Shown piece after piece: positions 1 through 7,164 of a DNA stretch of 42,608 bases. The notes beneath the pieces were generated by a model that was not told where the DNA came from, searched no databases, and worked only from the letters and a program-made list of their open reading frames with translations. The DNA comes from an uncultured Clostridia bacterium. Its GTDB lineage: Bacteria > Bacillota > Clostridia > Lachnospirales > Cellulosilyticaceae. A program made the translations under genes and the position numbers. Within the stretch, counting starts at the first letter, position 1, and each line of letters opens with the position of its first letter. The stretch lies in NCBI GenBank assembly GCA_937981575.1, contig CALJNR010000123.1, forward strand, positions 1-42,608, in the 5' to 3' direction.

Positions 1-176
1 ACGGCTCCTGTGGAGGGTGTTTTTTGCTGTACCCAGTTAGGGGTTATAACGACTACATCATCAGGAGTAATCAGCTCTTTGGCCTCTAAGCACTGTAGTG
101 CTTCTTGAATAGCAAGGCTTTCGTTTTCATTATGGGTTATGGCTACATCGGGTGAATTTCTTTTTCGGGGGCGCAT
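1..176 (-). CDS. DUF362-like protein, N-terminal fragment (cut by window edge)
   Basis: The minus strand reads 58 codons from an ATG at 176-174 to the window edge with no stop. A GGAG ribosome binding site lies about 8 bases upstream of the ATG. The visible protein starts with a basic MRPRKRN stretch. It then has a helix-like segment (LAIQEALQCL) and the segment VVVITPNWVQQKTPSTGA. This segment resembles the beta-strand plus 'KPN' loop at the start of DUF362 domain proteins, some of which carry iron-sulfur clusters. Only the N-terminus is visible, so the family call rests on one motif and no function is assigned. Confidence 0.5.
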   Translation of the reverse strand, partial: MRPRKRNSPDVAITHNENESLAIQEALQCLEAKELITPDDVVVITPNWVQQKTPSTGA

Positions 177-395
177 GTTATCACTCCTACATTGAATTGT
201 TTCTATGTCTATTGTTCCAAGTCCTAGCGGTTCTATGTATCGAATAAGAAATCAGCCTGAGAAAATTCAATTGAAAACTATTCTGCATTTAGCTGCAAGG
301 AGAAGTGAGAATGTAGCAGAACAACGAAAAGAGTTAAATGTAATACAGCTGAAAATGATAGTATGTGATGTGAAAGAAAAAATTTAGATAAAATA

Positions 396-440
396 AAAAC
401 TATAGACAAAACACATAAGAAGTACTTTGTCTATAGTTTT
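396..440 (-). terminator. Hairpin terminator after the 445-1263 membrane protein gene
   Basis: A perfect 15-bp inverted repeat (396-410 with 426-440) starts directly beyond the stop codon of the minus-strand gene. T-rich sequence follows on the minus strand and also on the plus strand, so it could end transcription in both directions. Confidence 0.8.
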
Positions 441-444
441 ATTT

Positions 445-1263
445 TTATTTTGTAAGTTTTTGGGTGGAAGTTTTCAGGCAGTATAGTACATACAGTATAA
501 AGCCGATAACAGTTAAAGCATTTGAAATAACAGCCATATCATAGGTTATTGGCTGCCCGACAAAAGGGGCGGATATTTCTGAAAACCCCCAGGATAAACA
601 AAGTGTCCATCCTTTGATTAGGGATATACCAGCCAGTATGTTGCTAAAGGGAAGTTTTTTAAGCAGCCTGTAGATGGTGATGCCGAAGGCGGGAAAAACA
701 ACGCACAAATCTAGAATAAAAACAGCATAGGTTGCTCCAGGCGTGCGATTTGCGATATCTGGAGCTATTTTAATTAGCCAGCCAGGAACGAGCACCAGCA
801 AAGTAAGGAGCAGATAGCCGATGATACATTTTTCTAGCGTTTTGGGCATTACATAGCTGTTTGCTGCATGAGGAAAAAAGCTCATGAGGCCCCAGATCAT
901 ACCATAAATGGATAAAGACCAAATGCCTAAGTAGATGATATAGATAGCAGTATATTGACCTTGAATCACATAAAGACCAAAGGCGTAAAACAGGTACCAA
1001 GCTAAGCCAGTAGCGGCAACCAGTGTTTTGTAGCCTGGCTTTTTCAATAAAAATATAGATAGAACCATTAAAGCGCCTGTAATAGGTACTGAGATAATAT
1101 CCTGAGCTATAGAACCCCAGATCAGCCGATGAGGCATGGTGCCGGCGCTCACTACATCAGCGTAAAGGTTTTGATCAAATATCCCCCTCAGTGAAGCATA
1201 CAAAGCTAAGAGGGCAAGGATAAACATTATAAAAGCAGTTTGTTTGATTCTTTTTGTATTCAT
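445..1263 (-). CDS. Multi-pass membrane protein of unknown function
   Basis: This 272-residue protein is almost entirely hydrophobic, with about seven predicted membrane segments. The first lies at residues 8-27, and further segments lie near 58-75, 82-100, 103-128, 145-165, 178-198 and 244-262. Soluble loops are short and no catalytic or transport motif is recognisable. The ATG is preceded by a GGGGG ribosome binding site 6 bases away (revcomp of ccccc at 1271-1275). The gene stands alone, with its own promoter and terminator. An uncharacterised integral membrane protein is all that can be supported. Confidence 0.75.
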   Translation of the reverse strand: MNTKRIKQTAFIMFILALLALYASLRGIFDQNLYADVVSAGTMPHRLIWGSIAQDIISVPITGALMVLSIFLLKKPGYKTLVAATGLAWYLFYAFGLYVIQGQYTAIYIIYLGIWSLSIYGMIWGLMSFFPHAANSYVMPKTLEKCIIGYLLLTLLVLVPGWLIKIAPDIANRTPGATYAVFILDLCVVFPAFGITIYRLLKKLPFSNILAGISLIKGWTLCLSWGFSEISAPFVGQPITYDMAVISNALTVIGFILYVLYCLKTSTQKLTK

Positions 1264-1289
1264 TGTAGTTCCCCCTATCTGAAATATAC

Positions 1290-1340
1290 GTAATATATTA
1301 CATATATATTTAATGTATTATAGATCATATTTTTAGTCAA
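1290..1340 (-). promoter_or_regulatory. Promoter and possible operator of the 445-1263 gene
   Basis: On the minus strand TTGACT (1340-1335), a 17-base spacer and TACATT (1317-1312) form a sigma-A-type promoter. A perfect 12-base palindrome, GTAATATATTAC (1290-1301), lies just past the expected start of transcription. It could be a repressor site; the regulator is unknown. Confidence 0.5.
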
Positions 1341-1368
1341 TAGTTTTTTGACTTAAACGTAAAAAAAT

Positions 1369-1403
1369 AAAGGCGGCCTATATTCTAAACATACTCCGCC
1401 TTT
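1369..1403 (-). terminator. Orphan terminator-like hairpin reading on the minus strand
   Basis: An 8-bp perfect stem (1369-1376 with 1396-1403) is followed on the minus strand by a run of T interrupted by one A. No minus-strand gene ends just upstream of it. It may stop antisense transcripts entering from the 1551-2696 region. Confidence 0.45.
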
Positions 1404-1550
1404 GGCACACGCCTATTCTAGGGGAGTTATCTCTATTAGATCGGAATGGAAGTGTGGCAGCAGATTATTAAGTGAATAGAAGAAGGTAAATCAATCCTGC
1501 TGATGCATTAAAGGGAGACTGTGTTAATAGGATTAAAGTAAGAGGTATGA

Positions 1551-2696
1551 TTGAAAGTTGGGGATAACGGGGTGAAAAAAGTAATAGTATCCATTTTGTT
1601 TTATAATGCTTTATTTCAGTTCATAAAACAGCTAGGTGAAACAAATACAAGAAGATTTAAAGGAGATCCCCTGAGGCAGCTGCCCTATGATATTGAAATC
1701 ATTGCGGAAAATCTCTATGTTCCTTGGGCAGTAGCTATTAGTAATGAAGGCAGAATCTATTTTACTGAGCGATCCGGATCAGTTCGGGTGATTGAAAATG
1801 GTATGCTTTTGACGCAGCCGCTGATAACTTTTGGACCTCCTTTTATAAGTACGGGGGAGGGGGGACTTATGGGGATAGAGCTTGATCCTGATTTTTTGCA
1901 AAACCATTATATATATGTCATGCATACTTATAGGGAAGGAAATCAAATCTATAATCGGGTTGTGCGGCTTATAGAACAAGGTAACAAGGCTAGTCTTGAT
2001 CGGGTACTTATTGATAAAATCCCAGGCGCACAGATTCATAATGGCGGCAGGATAAAAGTGGGACCGGATGGAAAACTATATATTGCAACTGGCGATGCAG
2101 CAGATCCGCAGCTAGCGCAAGACCCATTAAGTACAGCAGGTAAAATATTAAGAATCGAACGAGATGGAAGTATTCCGGATGATAATCCTTTTTTGAATTC
2201 TCCTGTCTATAGTTTAGGGCACCGCAACCCACAGGGGCTGACATGGAGTCCGGAAGGAGTCTTTTATGCTTCAGAACATGGGGCTAGGGCCTATGATGAG
2301 GTTAATATTATTATGCCTGGAGCGAACTATGGATGGCCTCTTGTTCAGGGAGATGAAGAAACCGATGCTGTAGAGGTACAAAAACCTTTAGTACACAGCG
2401 GACAAGAGACATGGGCTCCAGCGGGGATAGCATACATAGATAAAGGACCATGGCGGGGCAGACTGCTTTTGGCAAATCTAAGGGGAGAACAGCTCGTTAC
2501 TTTTGATTTAGATGAAACAGGGGATGAGGTACAGCAGATCGAAAGATGGCTACAAGGCAGGTATGGGCGCTTAAGAGAAGTTATTTTGGCGGAAGATGGA
2601 TCTATTTATCTGACAACCAGTAACCAAGACGGCAGAGGCAGGCCAGACAGAACAGATGATAAAATAATACGGCTCATCCCACGAAGCAGCTCATGA
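1551..2696 (+). CDS. PQQ-dependent sugar (glucose/sorbosone) dehydrogenase-like beta-propeller protein
   Basis: The 381-residue product matches the glucose/sorbosone dehydrogenase (GSDH, Asd-type) propeller family. Signature stretches include ENLYVPWAVAISNEGRIYFTE, GEGGLMGIELDPDF, HNGGRIKVGPDGKLYIATGD, SLGHRNPQGLTW, EHGARAYDEVNII and GANYGWP. The conserved His in the IHNGGR and EHGA stretches and the Arg in GHRNPQG correspond to the usual PQQ/active-site pocket. Known members oxidise sugars outside the cytoplasmic membrane with PQQ. The start is uncertain. TTG at 1551 has AGAGG 5 bases upstream; an in-frame GTG at 1572 would give MKKVIVSILFYNALFQF, a short hydrophobic segment that could be a membrane anchor. 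There is no clear cleavage site. No PQQ biosynthesis gene is in the window, so the cofactor and activity are unproven. Confidence 0.85.
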   Translation: MKVGDNGVKKVIVSILFYNALFQFIKQLGETNTRRFKGDPLRQLPYDIEIIAENLYVPWAVAISNEGRIYFTERSGSVRVIENGMLLTQPLITFGPPFISTGEGGLMGIELDPDFLQNHYIYVMHTYREGNQIYNRVVRLIEQGNKASLDRVLIDKIPGAQIHNGGRIKVGPDGKLYIATGDAADPQLAQDPLSTAGKILRIERDGSIPDDNPFLNSPVYSLGHRNPQGLTWSPEGVFYASEHGARAYDEVNIIMPGANYGWPLVQGDEETDAVEVQKPLVHSGQETWAPAGIAYIDKGPWRGRLLLANLRGEQLVTFDLDETGDEVQQIERWLQGRYGRLREVILAEDGSIYLTTSNQDGRGRPDRTDDKIIRLIPRSSS

Positions 2697-2795
2697 AAAA
2701 TGAGATCATCAGAAAGCGTGTCAGAAAACGCATGCACATGTGAGATAGAAAAAATTGCCTGCTTGCTAGTAAGACGAACTTACTTATCTGGTAAT

Positions 2796-2824
2796 AAAAA
2801 AAGAACCGAGGCGGTTCTTTTTTT
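2796..2824. terminator. Bidirectional terminator between convergent genes
   Basis: A 12-bp stem (2796-2807 with 2813-2824) has a 5-base loop, and A- and T-runs form its lower arms. It separates the convergent dehydrogenase-like and hydrolase genes and works in both directions. Confidence 0.85.
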
Positions 2825-2825
2825 A

Positions 2826-3665
2826 TTACTTAAAGGAAACAGTACTTACCTTTGAACATCTTACAATATCCCTTGGGGTGATACCGGGTTCATTGAGAAA
2901 GCCTGTGGTTTCAATATCAATCCTTTGGTTCTTATAGGATGCCCAGGCTAATTCTGAGCAATACCAATCTGTTTCGCTGGAGCTGGTATCTTTTGCAAAA
3001 TCCAGTCCATAGGAAGAACCAAGCTCACCTACACAAAATTTGACCGCATTACTTATTTGAGTAGTATTAGCACTGTTTACTCTATGAACAGTTGAACCTT
3101 TATCATCTACCCTTTGGTCATCTAATATGCTTCTTACAACACCAACGTCAATAGCTTCAATAACTCTAATGTAATATTGATTATGTACAGTACTCCAAAA
3201 TTTACCCTCTACAATGGCAATATGGCCTGTAATGCCAAAACCGCCGCTGGCTTCGTAAATGATATCTCCCGATTTGCAGGTATCTAAAAGTTTATATTTG
3301 CTATAGTTAGCTTTTTGCGGCAGTGATGTGCCTGTATTATAATACCAAGCACTGTCTCCACCAAGGGAAGAAAGACTAAAGGTCTGGTAGCCTTGAGTCT
3401 GAGGCTGTGGCTTAAGCAATGTGTAATATACGTTTGCATAGGCTTGTACATTTTTATACTGCGCCTTGTCATAGTTGTTTGCAAAGTCTTGGTAAGTCAT
3501 ATTAAGCGGGATTTTATTTGTTTTAGCATAGGTCATAATACTGTTATAGGCTGTTTTAAGCTGTGCAGTATCAGGGTGGTTTGCTGCAAAGACCATGGGG
3601 CTTGTCCCAAAAAGCATGCTGATAACAAGAAGTCCGCTTAAGAAATTTTTTAAATATTTTTTCAT
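2826..3665 (-). CDS. Secreted permuted-papain (YiiX/NlpC-P60-like) cysteine hydrolase
   Basis: The 279-residue protein begins with a typical Sec signal peptide, with likely cleavage after VFA near residue 27. A helical region follows. The catalytic core appears in permuted order: GDIIYEASGG...GHIAIVEG supplies the His strand-loop and WYCSELAWASYK near residues 235-246 supplies the nucleophilic Cys. This His-before-Cys order is typical of YiiX/YaeF-type permuted NlpC/P60 enzymes. Such enzymes hydrolyse amide or ester bonds in cell wall peptides or lipids; the substrate here is unknown. The ATG follows an AGGAGG ribosome binding site. The gene is monocistronic. Confidence 0.8.
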   Translation of the reverse strand: MKKYLKNFLSGLLVISMLFGTSPMVFAANHPDTAQLKTAYNSIMTYAKTNKIPLNMTYQDFANNYDKAQYKNVQAYANVYYTLLKPQPQTQGYQTFSLSSLGGDSAWYYNTGTSLPQKANYSKYKLLDTCKSGDIIYEASGGFGITGHIAIVEGKFWSTVHNQYYIRVIEAIDVGVVRSILDDQRVDDKGSTVHRVNSANTTQISNAVKFCVGELGSSYGLDFAKDTSSSETDWYCSELAWASYKNQRIDIETTGFLNEPGITPRDIVRCSKVSTVSFK

Positions 3666-3707
3666 AGTATGTACCTCCTAATTAATAAAAATTTAATTAT
3701 ATGTAAA

Positions 3708-3736
3708 ATAATACCATGCGAAATAGAAGTTGTAAA
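3708..3736 (-). promoter_or_regulatory. Promoter of the secreted cysteine hydrolase gene
   Basis: On the minus strand TTTACA (3736-3731), a 17-base spacer and TATTAT (3713-3708) lie about 43 bases upstream of the ATG at 3665. Confidence 0.55.
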
Positions 3737-3846
3737 TATATTCTTAACATTTAGTATATTTTATCATTAGGTAATTTAATGTTTTGGATAATATATAGAG
3801 AAATTTAAGATACCAGTAGTAGATCTGTTTTATAGGAATCCAGTTA

Positions 3847-3881
3847 TTTGTACTTGTATACAAGTTCAAATATGGTATAAT
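3847..3881 (+). promoter_or_regulatory. Promoter with GntR-type operator for the MFS gene
   Basis: TTGTAT (3854-3859), a 16-base spacer and TATAAT (3876-3881) make a good sigma-A promoter. Its -35 lies inside the perfect palindrome ACTTGTATACAAGT (3852-3865). The symmetry extends to 3847-3870 with a single mismatched pair. From memory, the Bacillus subtilis gluconate repressor GntR site has the same core. A FadR-subfamily GntR repressor bound here would block RNA polymerase. The only GntR-family gene in the window is the NagR-like one at 39112, which recognises a different site. Confidence 0.7.
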
Positions 3882-3927
3882 AACAAAGGTGTGATATAAC
3901 TTTACAGAATATGAGGGGCTATGTGAT

Positions 3928-5127
3928 ATGAAACAGTCATTTTATGCTAAGCTTGACCAAAAAGATAGATATATATTAAAATGCTGCTATTTTGTTTTTG
4001 CAGTTAATGGGATATTCGGTATGGGCCTCGGATCACTTTTGCCGCTGCTAAGTAAGGCATATGGACTAAGTAATACGTTAAGCGGCGCACTGCTTTCAGC
4101 ACACCAGGTAGGGAGCTTGGCAGCCGGTTTTGCAGCGGGAATGTTACCCATTTACTTAGGGAGAAAAAAGACTATTATTTTCTTCTGCAGTTTTGTTATT
4201 TTAGGCTTTTTGATGATGATCTTAACGGGCAGTCCCGTATTGCTCATTTTAGCTTTTTTATTCACTGGACTCAGCCGTGGGGGCGTTTCGAACTTTAATA
4301 ATGCTGTTGTTAATGAGGTATCGAACAGCAGCCCAGCAGCCCTTAACATTCTTCACAGTATTTTTGCAATAGGTGCCCTGACGGCTCCGTTTTTATTCAT
4401 TTTATCTACACGTATAGCAGGAGAACGGGGATGGAAACTTGCAGCAAGTGTTATTATTGTTCTTTGTTTATGTGCAATTTTTCTTTTTTCACGTGCAAAA
4501 ATAGAAGATAGGGTAAAAGAAAAAACGAAGCAAAAAACATCTTACGCTTTTTTAACTCAGAGGCATTTTTGGATTGCTTCGGGGATTTTGTTTTTTTATC
4601 TTTGTTCAGAGGCAGCTATTAATGGATGGCTTGTTAAGTATTTTATAGATTCTAATATTATGTCGATACAATATGCCCAAATGCTGGCTTCTTTGTTATG
4701 GACAGTTATACTAGCGGGAAGACTGATATGCGCCTATTTTGGAAGCAGGGTTTCTAAAAAGATACTGCTTTTAGTGACAGGTATTGGGACAGCTGCATTT
4801 TATCTTTTGCTTCTCTCCACGCAGCATTTAGCAGTTATTACTCTGGCAATAGCAGGACTTGGATTTTCAATGGCTGGGATTTACCCTATCACTATTGCTT
4901 CTACTGGGGCAACTATCAAAAAGTATCCAATGGCTATGGGTGTTTTACTGATTATAGGAGGAATAGGTGCTATTTTAATGCCAGGCATAACAGGGGCCTT
5001 ATCAGATGCCTTTGGAATTTTTGCAGGAATGAGCGCCATTGTAGCGGCTATTGTTTTAATGGTTGTTTGCATAATCTTCAATCTAATGCTGAAAAAGCAA
5101 GAAGATCAAAAGTCTGCCAGGCTTTAA
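3928..5127 (+). CDS. MFS transporter, probably of the sugar-permease (FHS-like) type
   Basis: The 399-residue protein has 12 predicted membrane segments in two halves joined by a basic cytoplasmic loop near residues 190-205. The loop after helix 2 carries the MFS motif-A-like IYLGRKKT. The first helix GIFGMGLGSLLPLLSKAYGLS and the motif GLSRGGVSNFNNA in helix 4 resemble the fucose/glucose-H+ symporter (FHS) branch, so a sugar or small organic substrate is possible. Substrate cannot be read from the sequence. The gene is alone between its promoter/operator and the hairpin at 5200, which suggests single-gene induction when a GntR-type repressor is released. Confidence 0.85.
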   Translation: MKQSFYAKLDQKDRYILKCCYFVFAVNGIFGMGLGSLLPLLSKAYGLSNTLSGALLSAHQVGSLAAGFAAGMLPIYLGRKKTIIFFCSFVILGFLMMILTGSPVLLILAFLFTGLSRGGVSNFNNAVVNEVSNSSPAALNILHSIFAIGALTAPFLFILSTRIAGERGWKLAASVIIVLCLCAIFLFSRAKIEDRVKEKTKQKTSYAFLTQRHFWIASGILFFYLCSEAAINGWLVKYFIDSNIMSIQYAQMLASLLWTVILAGRLICAYFGSRVSKKILLLVTGIGTAAFYLLLLSTQHLAVITLAIAGLGFSMAGIYPITIASTGATIKKYPMAMGVLLIIGGIGAILMPGITGALSDAFGIFAGMSAIVAAIVLMVVCIIFNLMLKKQEDQKSARL

Positions 5128-5199
5128 TAGAAGGATCACTGTAGGTTTAAAAGAACTGAATACAAATAAATGCGCAGGATGTACCCTGCTGTGACCAAG

Positions 5200-5240
5200 G
5201 CCCCTTGAATCTGGATGATAGATTTAAGGGGCTAATGTTT
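5200..5240 (+). terminator. Terminator after the MFS gene
   Basis: A 13-bp stem with one G-U pair (5200-5212 with 5220-5232) has a 7-base loop and a short, interrupted T-rich tail. Termination may be only partial. Confidence 0.6.
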
Positions 5241-5346
5241 TATTAGCCTTAAAAATATCAAGGCATAGAAGCCTAAATAGTTGTTTTAAGAATGCGTGCT
5301 GCTACATAAAATGAAATGTAGATTTTTTGCTGTTAGGTGAGGTGGC

Positions 5347-7071
5347 ATGATGGAAAGAGAAGAAGAAAACCCCGCAGGGAAGCAGGCAGATCAACTATCA
5401 GATTTTAAGGAGTTTATATCAGAAAAAGAGGCAGAGAAACTCAGTGAAGAAACTGAAGAGGAAAAGCCTGAAGTCCTAGTTTTAGAAGAAGCTGAAGCAG
5501 CAGAAACGCTTGAAGAAAGTTTCGCAGGGAGTCAGGAAGAAGTGCTGGAGGGCATAGGGCTAAGCCCTCAATTGGAAAACGAAATACAAGAGTATAATGG
5601 ATGTAAAGAAGAAAAAAAGGACATACATGATGTAAAGCAAGGAACGTGCGGAGAGGCTCTAAAAGAGGAGACGGATGAAAAGCTGCTTAAAAAATTTTCG
5701 CTGGAAAAATGTAAAAAGGCGGTTTGGGGTGGGATAATAACTTTTACCATCCTAATGGTTTCTTATTGCGGCATGGCCTTGTATTTTACTAACCATTTTT
5801 ACATTGGTTCACAAATCAATGGACAGAATGTTTCAGGAAAATCGGTCGAAGCTGTAGAAAGTATATTCACATCTGAACTAAAGGAATATAATTTGACGCT
5901 TAATGAGCGAGAAGGAAAAAGTGAGCAAATTAAAGCCAATGAGATTGGTCTTGCTTATGATAAAGAGACATTTAATGAGCTCAAAAAGGGACAGCAGCCT
6001 CTAGGCTGGCTTGCAGGAATCTTTAGTACAAAAAAGGCACACATGAGGGCAGACGTTGAATATGATGAAAGTTTGCTAACAAAACGTATGGAGACGCTTC
6101 AGTGTTTTAGCACGCAAGATGTCATTGAACCTAAAAATCCCATCCTTTACTATACAGATGATCGATTTGTAATCATAAGTGAAATTCAGGGCAATCAGGT
6201 GGATCAGAATGTTTTGTACCCGTATATAGCCAAGGCGATTATTAAGCAAGAAAAGGAAGTGGATTTAGAGGCTATAGACTGTTACATAAAACCGCAGTAT
6301 CAATCTGCTTCGTCAGAAGTCATAGCAGCACAAGACCTTTTAAATAGGTATATAAGTTCACAAGTTACTTATATCTTTGGAGAGCATGAGATTGTTTTGG
6401 AGGGGGAAGAAATAAGCAGATGGCTCAGGGTGGATGAAGGCTACCGGGTTGAAGTAGACGAACAAGAGGCAGCGGCTTACATACAGGGGCTTGTTGATAA
6501 ATACAACAAACCAGGAAGGACAAGGAATTTTACAGCATCATCAGGACAAACGATTCAAGTTAATGGCGGAGATTTTATCCGCCAAATCGATCAAATAAAA
6601 GAAGTGCAAAGTCTTATTTCAGCTATAAAAGAAGGGAAGACTATAGCAAAAGAGGCTTCTTATGAGGGGCTTGAACGTTTTGAAGGCAATGAAGATATTG
6701 GAAATACCTATGTTGAGATAGATTTGACTAATCAACATTTGTGGTTTTATAAAGAGGGTGTGCTTATTGCAGAAGGAGATGTAGTCACAGGGAATGTAAG
6801 AACTGGTCACACTACGCCTAAAGGGGTATATCGGTTGAAGTATAAAGCTAAAAATGTTGTATTAAGGGGACCTGGTTACGCTGCTCCAGTATCCTTTTGG
6901 ATGCCTTTTAATGGAGGAATAGGTATCCATGATGCTACTTGGAGAAGTGCTTTTGGGGGAACAATTTACCGAGGAGATGGGTCTCACGGCTGTATCAATT
7001 GCCCGCTTAGTCTTGCGCGTACCATTTATGAACATATTGAAGCTGATACACCTGTTGTTTGTTATTGGTAA
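5347..7071 (+). CDS. Membrane-anchored L,D-transpeptidase (YkuD) with peptidoglycan-binding region
   Basis: The 574-residue protein has three parts. Residues 1-120 form a strongly acidic, Glu-rich cytoplasmic tail. One membrane segment lies at about 126-148. The extracellular part holds a PG_binding_4/VanW-like region at about 150-440 and a C-terminal YkuD catalytic domain from about 454. The catalytic motif SHGCINCPL places the nucleophilic Cys at residue 549 with His547. The nearby HTTPKGVYRLKY and GIGIHDATW stretches are also typical. L,D-transpeptidases make 3-3 cross-links in peptidoglycan or attach proteins to it, on the outer face of the membrane. The ATG at 5347 has GAGGTGG just upstream. 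No terminator is visible before the next gene, so both may share a transcript. The long acidic tail is unusual. Confidence 0.9.
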   Translation: MMEREEENPAGKQADQLSDFKEFISEKEAEKLSEETEEEKPEVLVLEEAEAAETLEESFAGSQEEVLEGIGLSPQLENEIQEYNGCKEEKKDIHDVKQGTCGEALKEETDEKLLKKFSLEKCKKAVWGGIITFTILMVSYCGMALYFTNHFYIGSQINGQNVSGKSVEAVESIFTSELKEYNLTLNEREGKSEQIKANEIGLAYDKETFNELKKGQQPLGWLAGIFSTKKAHMRADVEYDESLLTKRMETLQCFSTQDVIEPKNPILYYTDDRFVIISEIQGNQVDQNVLYPYIAKAIIKQEKEVDLEAIDCYIKPQYQSASSEVIAAQDLLNRYISSQVTYIFGEHEIVLEGEEISRWLRVDEGYRVEVDEQEAAAYIQGLVDKYNKPGRTRNFTASSGQTIQVNGGDFIRQIDQIKEVQSLISAIKEGKTIAKEASYEGLERFEGNEDIGNTYVEIDLTNQHLWFYKEGVLIAEGDVVTGNVRTGHTTPKGVYRLKYKAKNVVLRGPGYAAPVSFWMPFNGGIGIHDATWRSAFGGTIYRGDGSHGCINCPLSLARTIYEHIEADTPVVCYW

Positions 7072-7164
7072 ACTTCAAGGGTTTTATTTTTAAGTGTTTT
7101 ATTAACCATTTGGCAATGAATCTCATATTATGTAATAGTTTCATTAATAAGGAAGGGTTGTAAA

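Noticed and set aside
205..387. Open frame of 60 codons in the gap after the DUF362-like gene
   Set aside because: No ribosome binding site precedes the ATG, the composition looks like non-coding AT-rich sequence and there is no recognisable motif.
5302..5328. Small hairpin with six T before the L,D-transpeptidase gene
   Set aside because: The stem is only 6 bp of mostly A-T pairs, too weak to call an attenuator or terminator.
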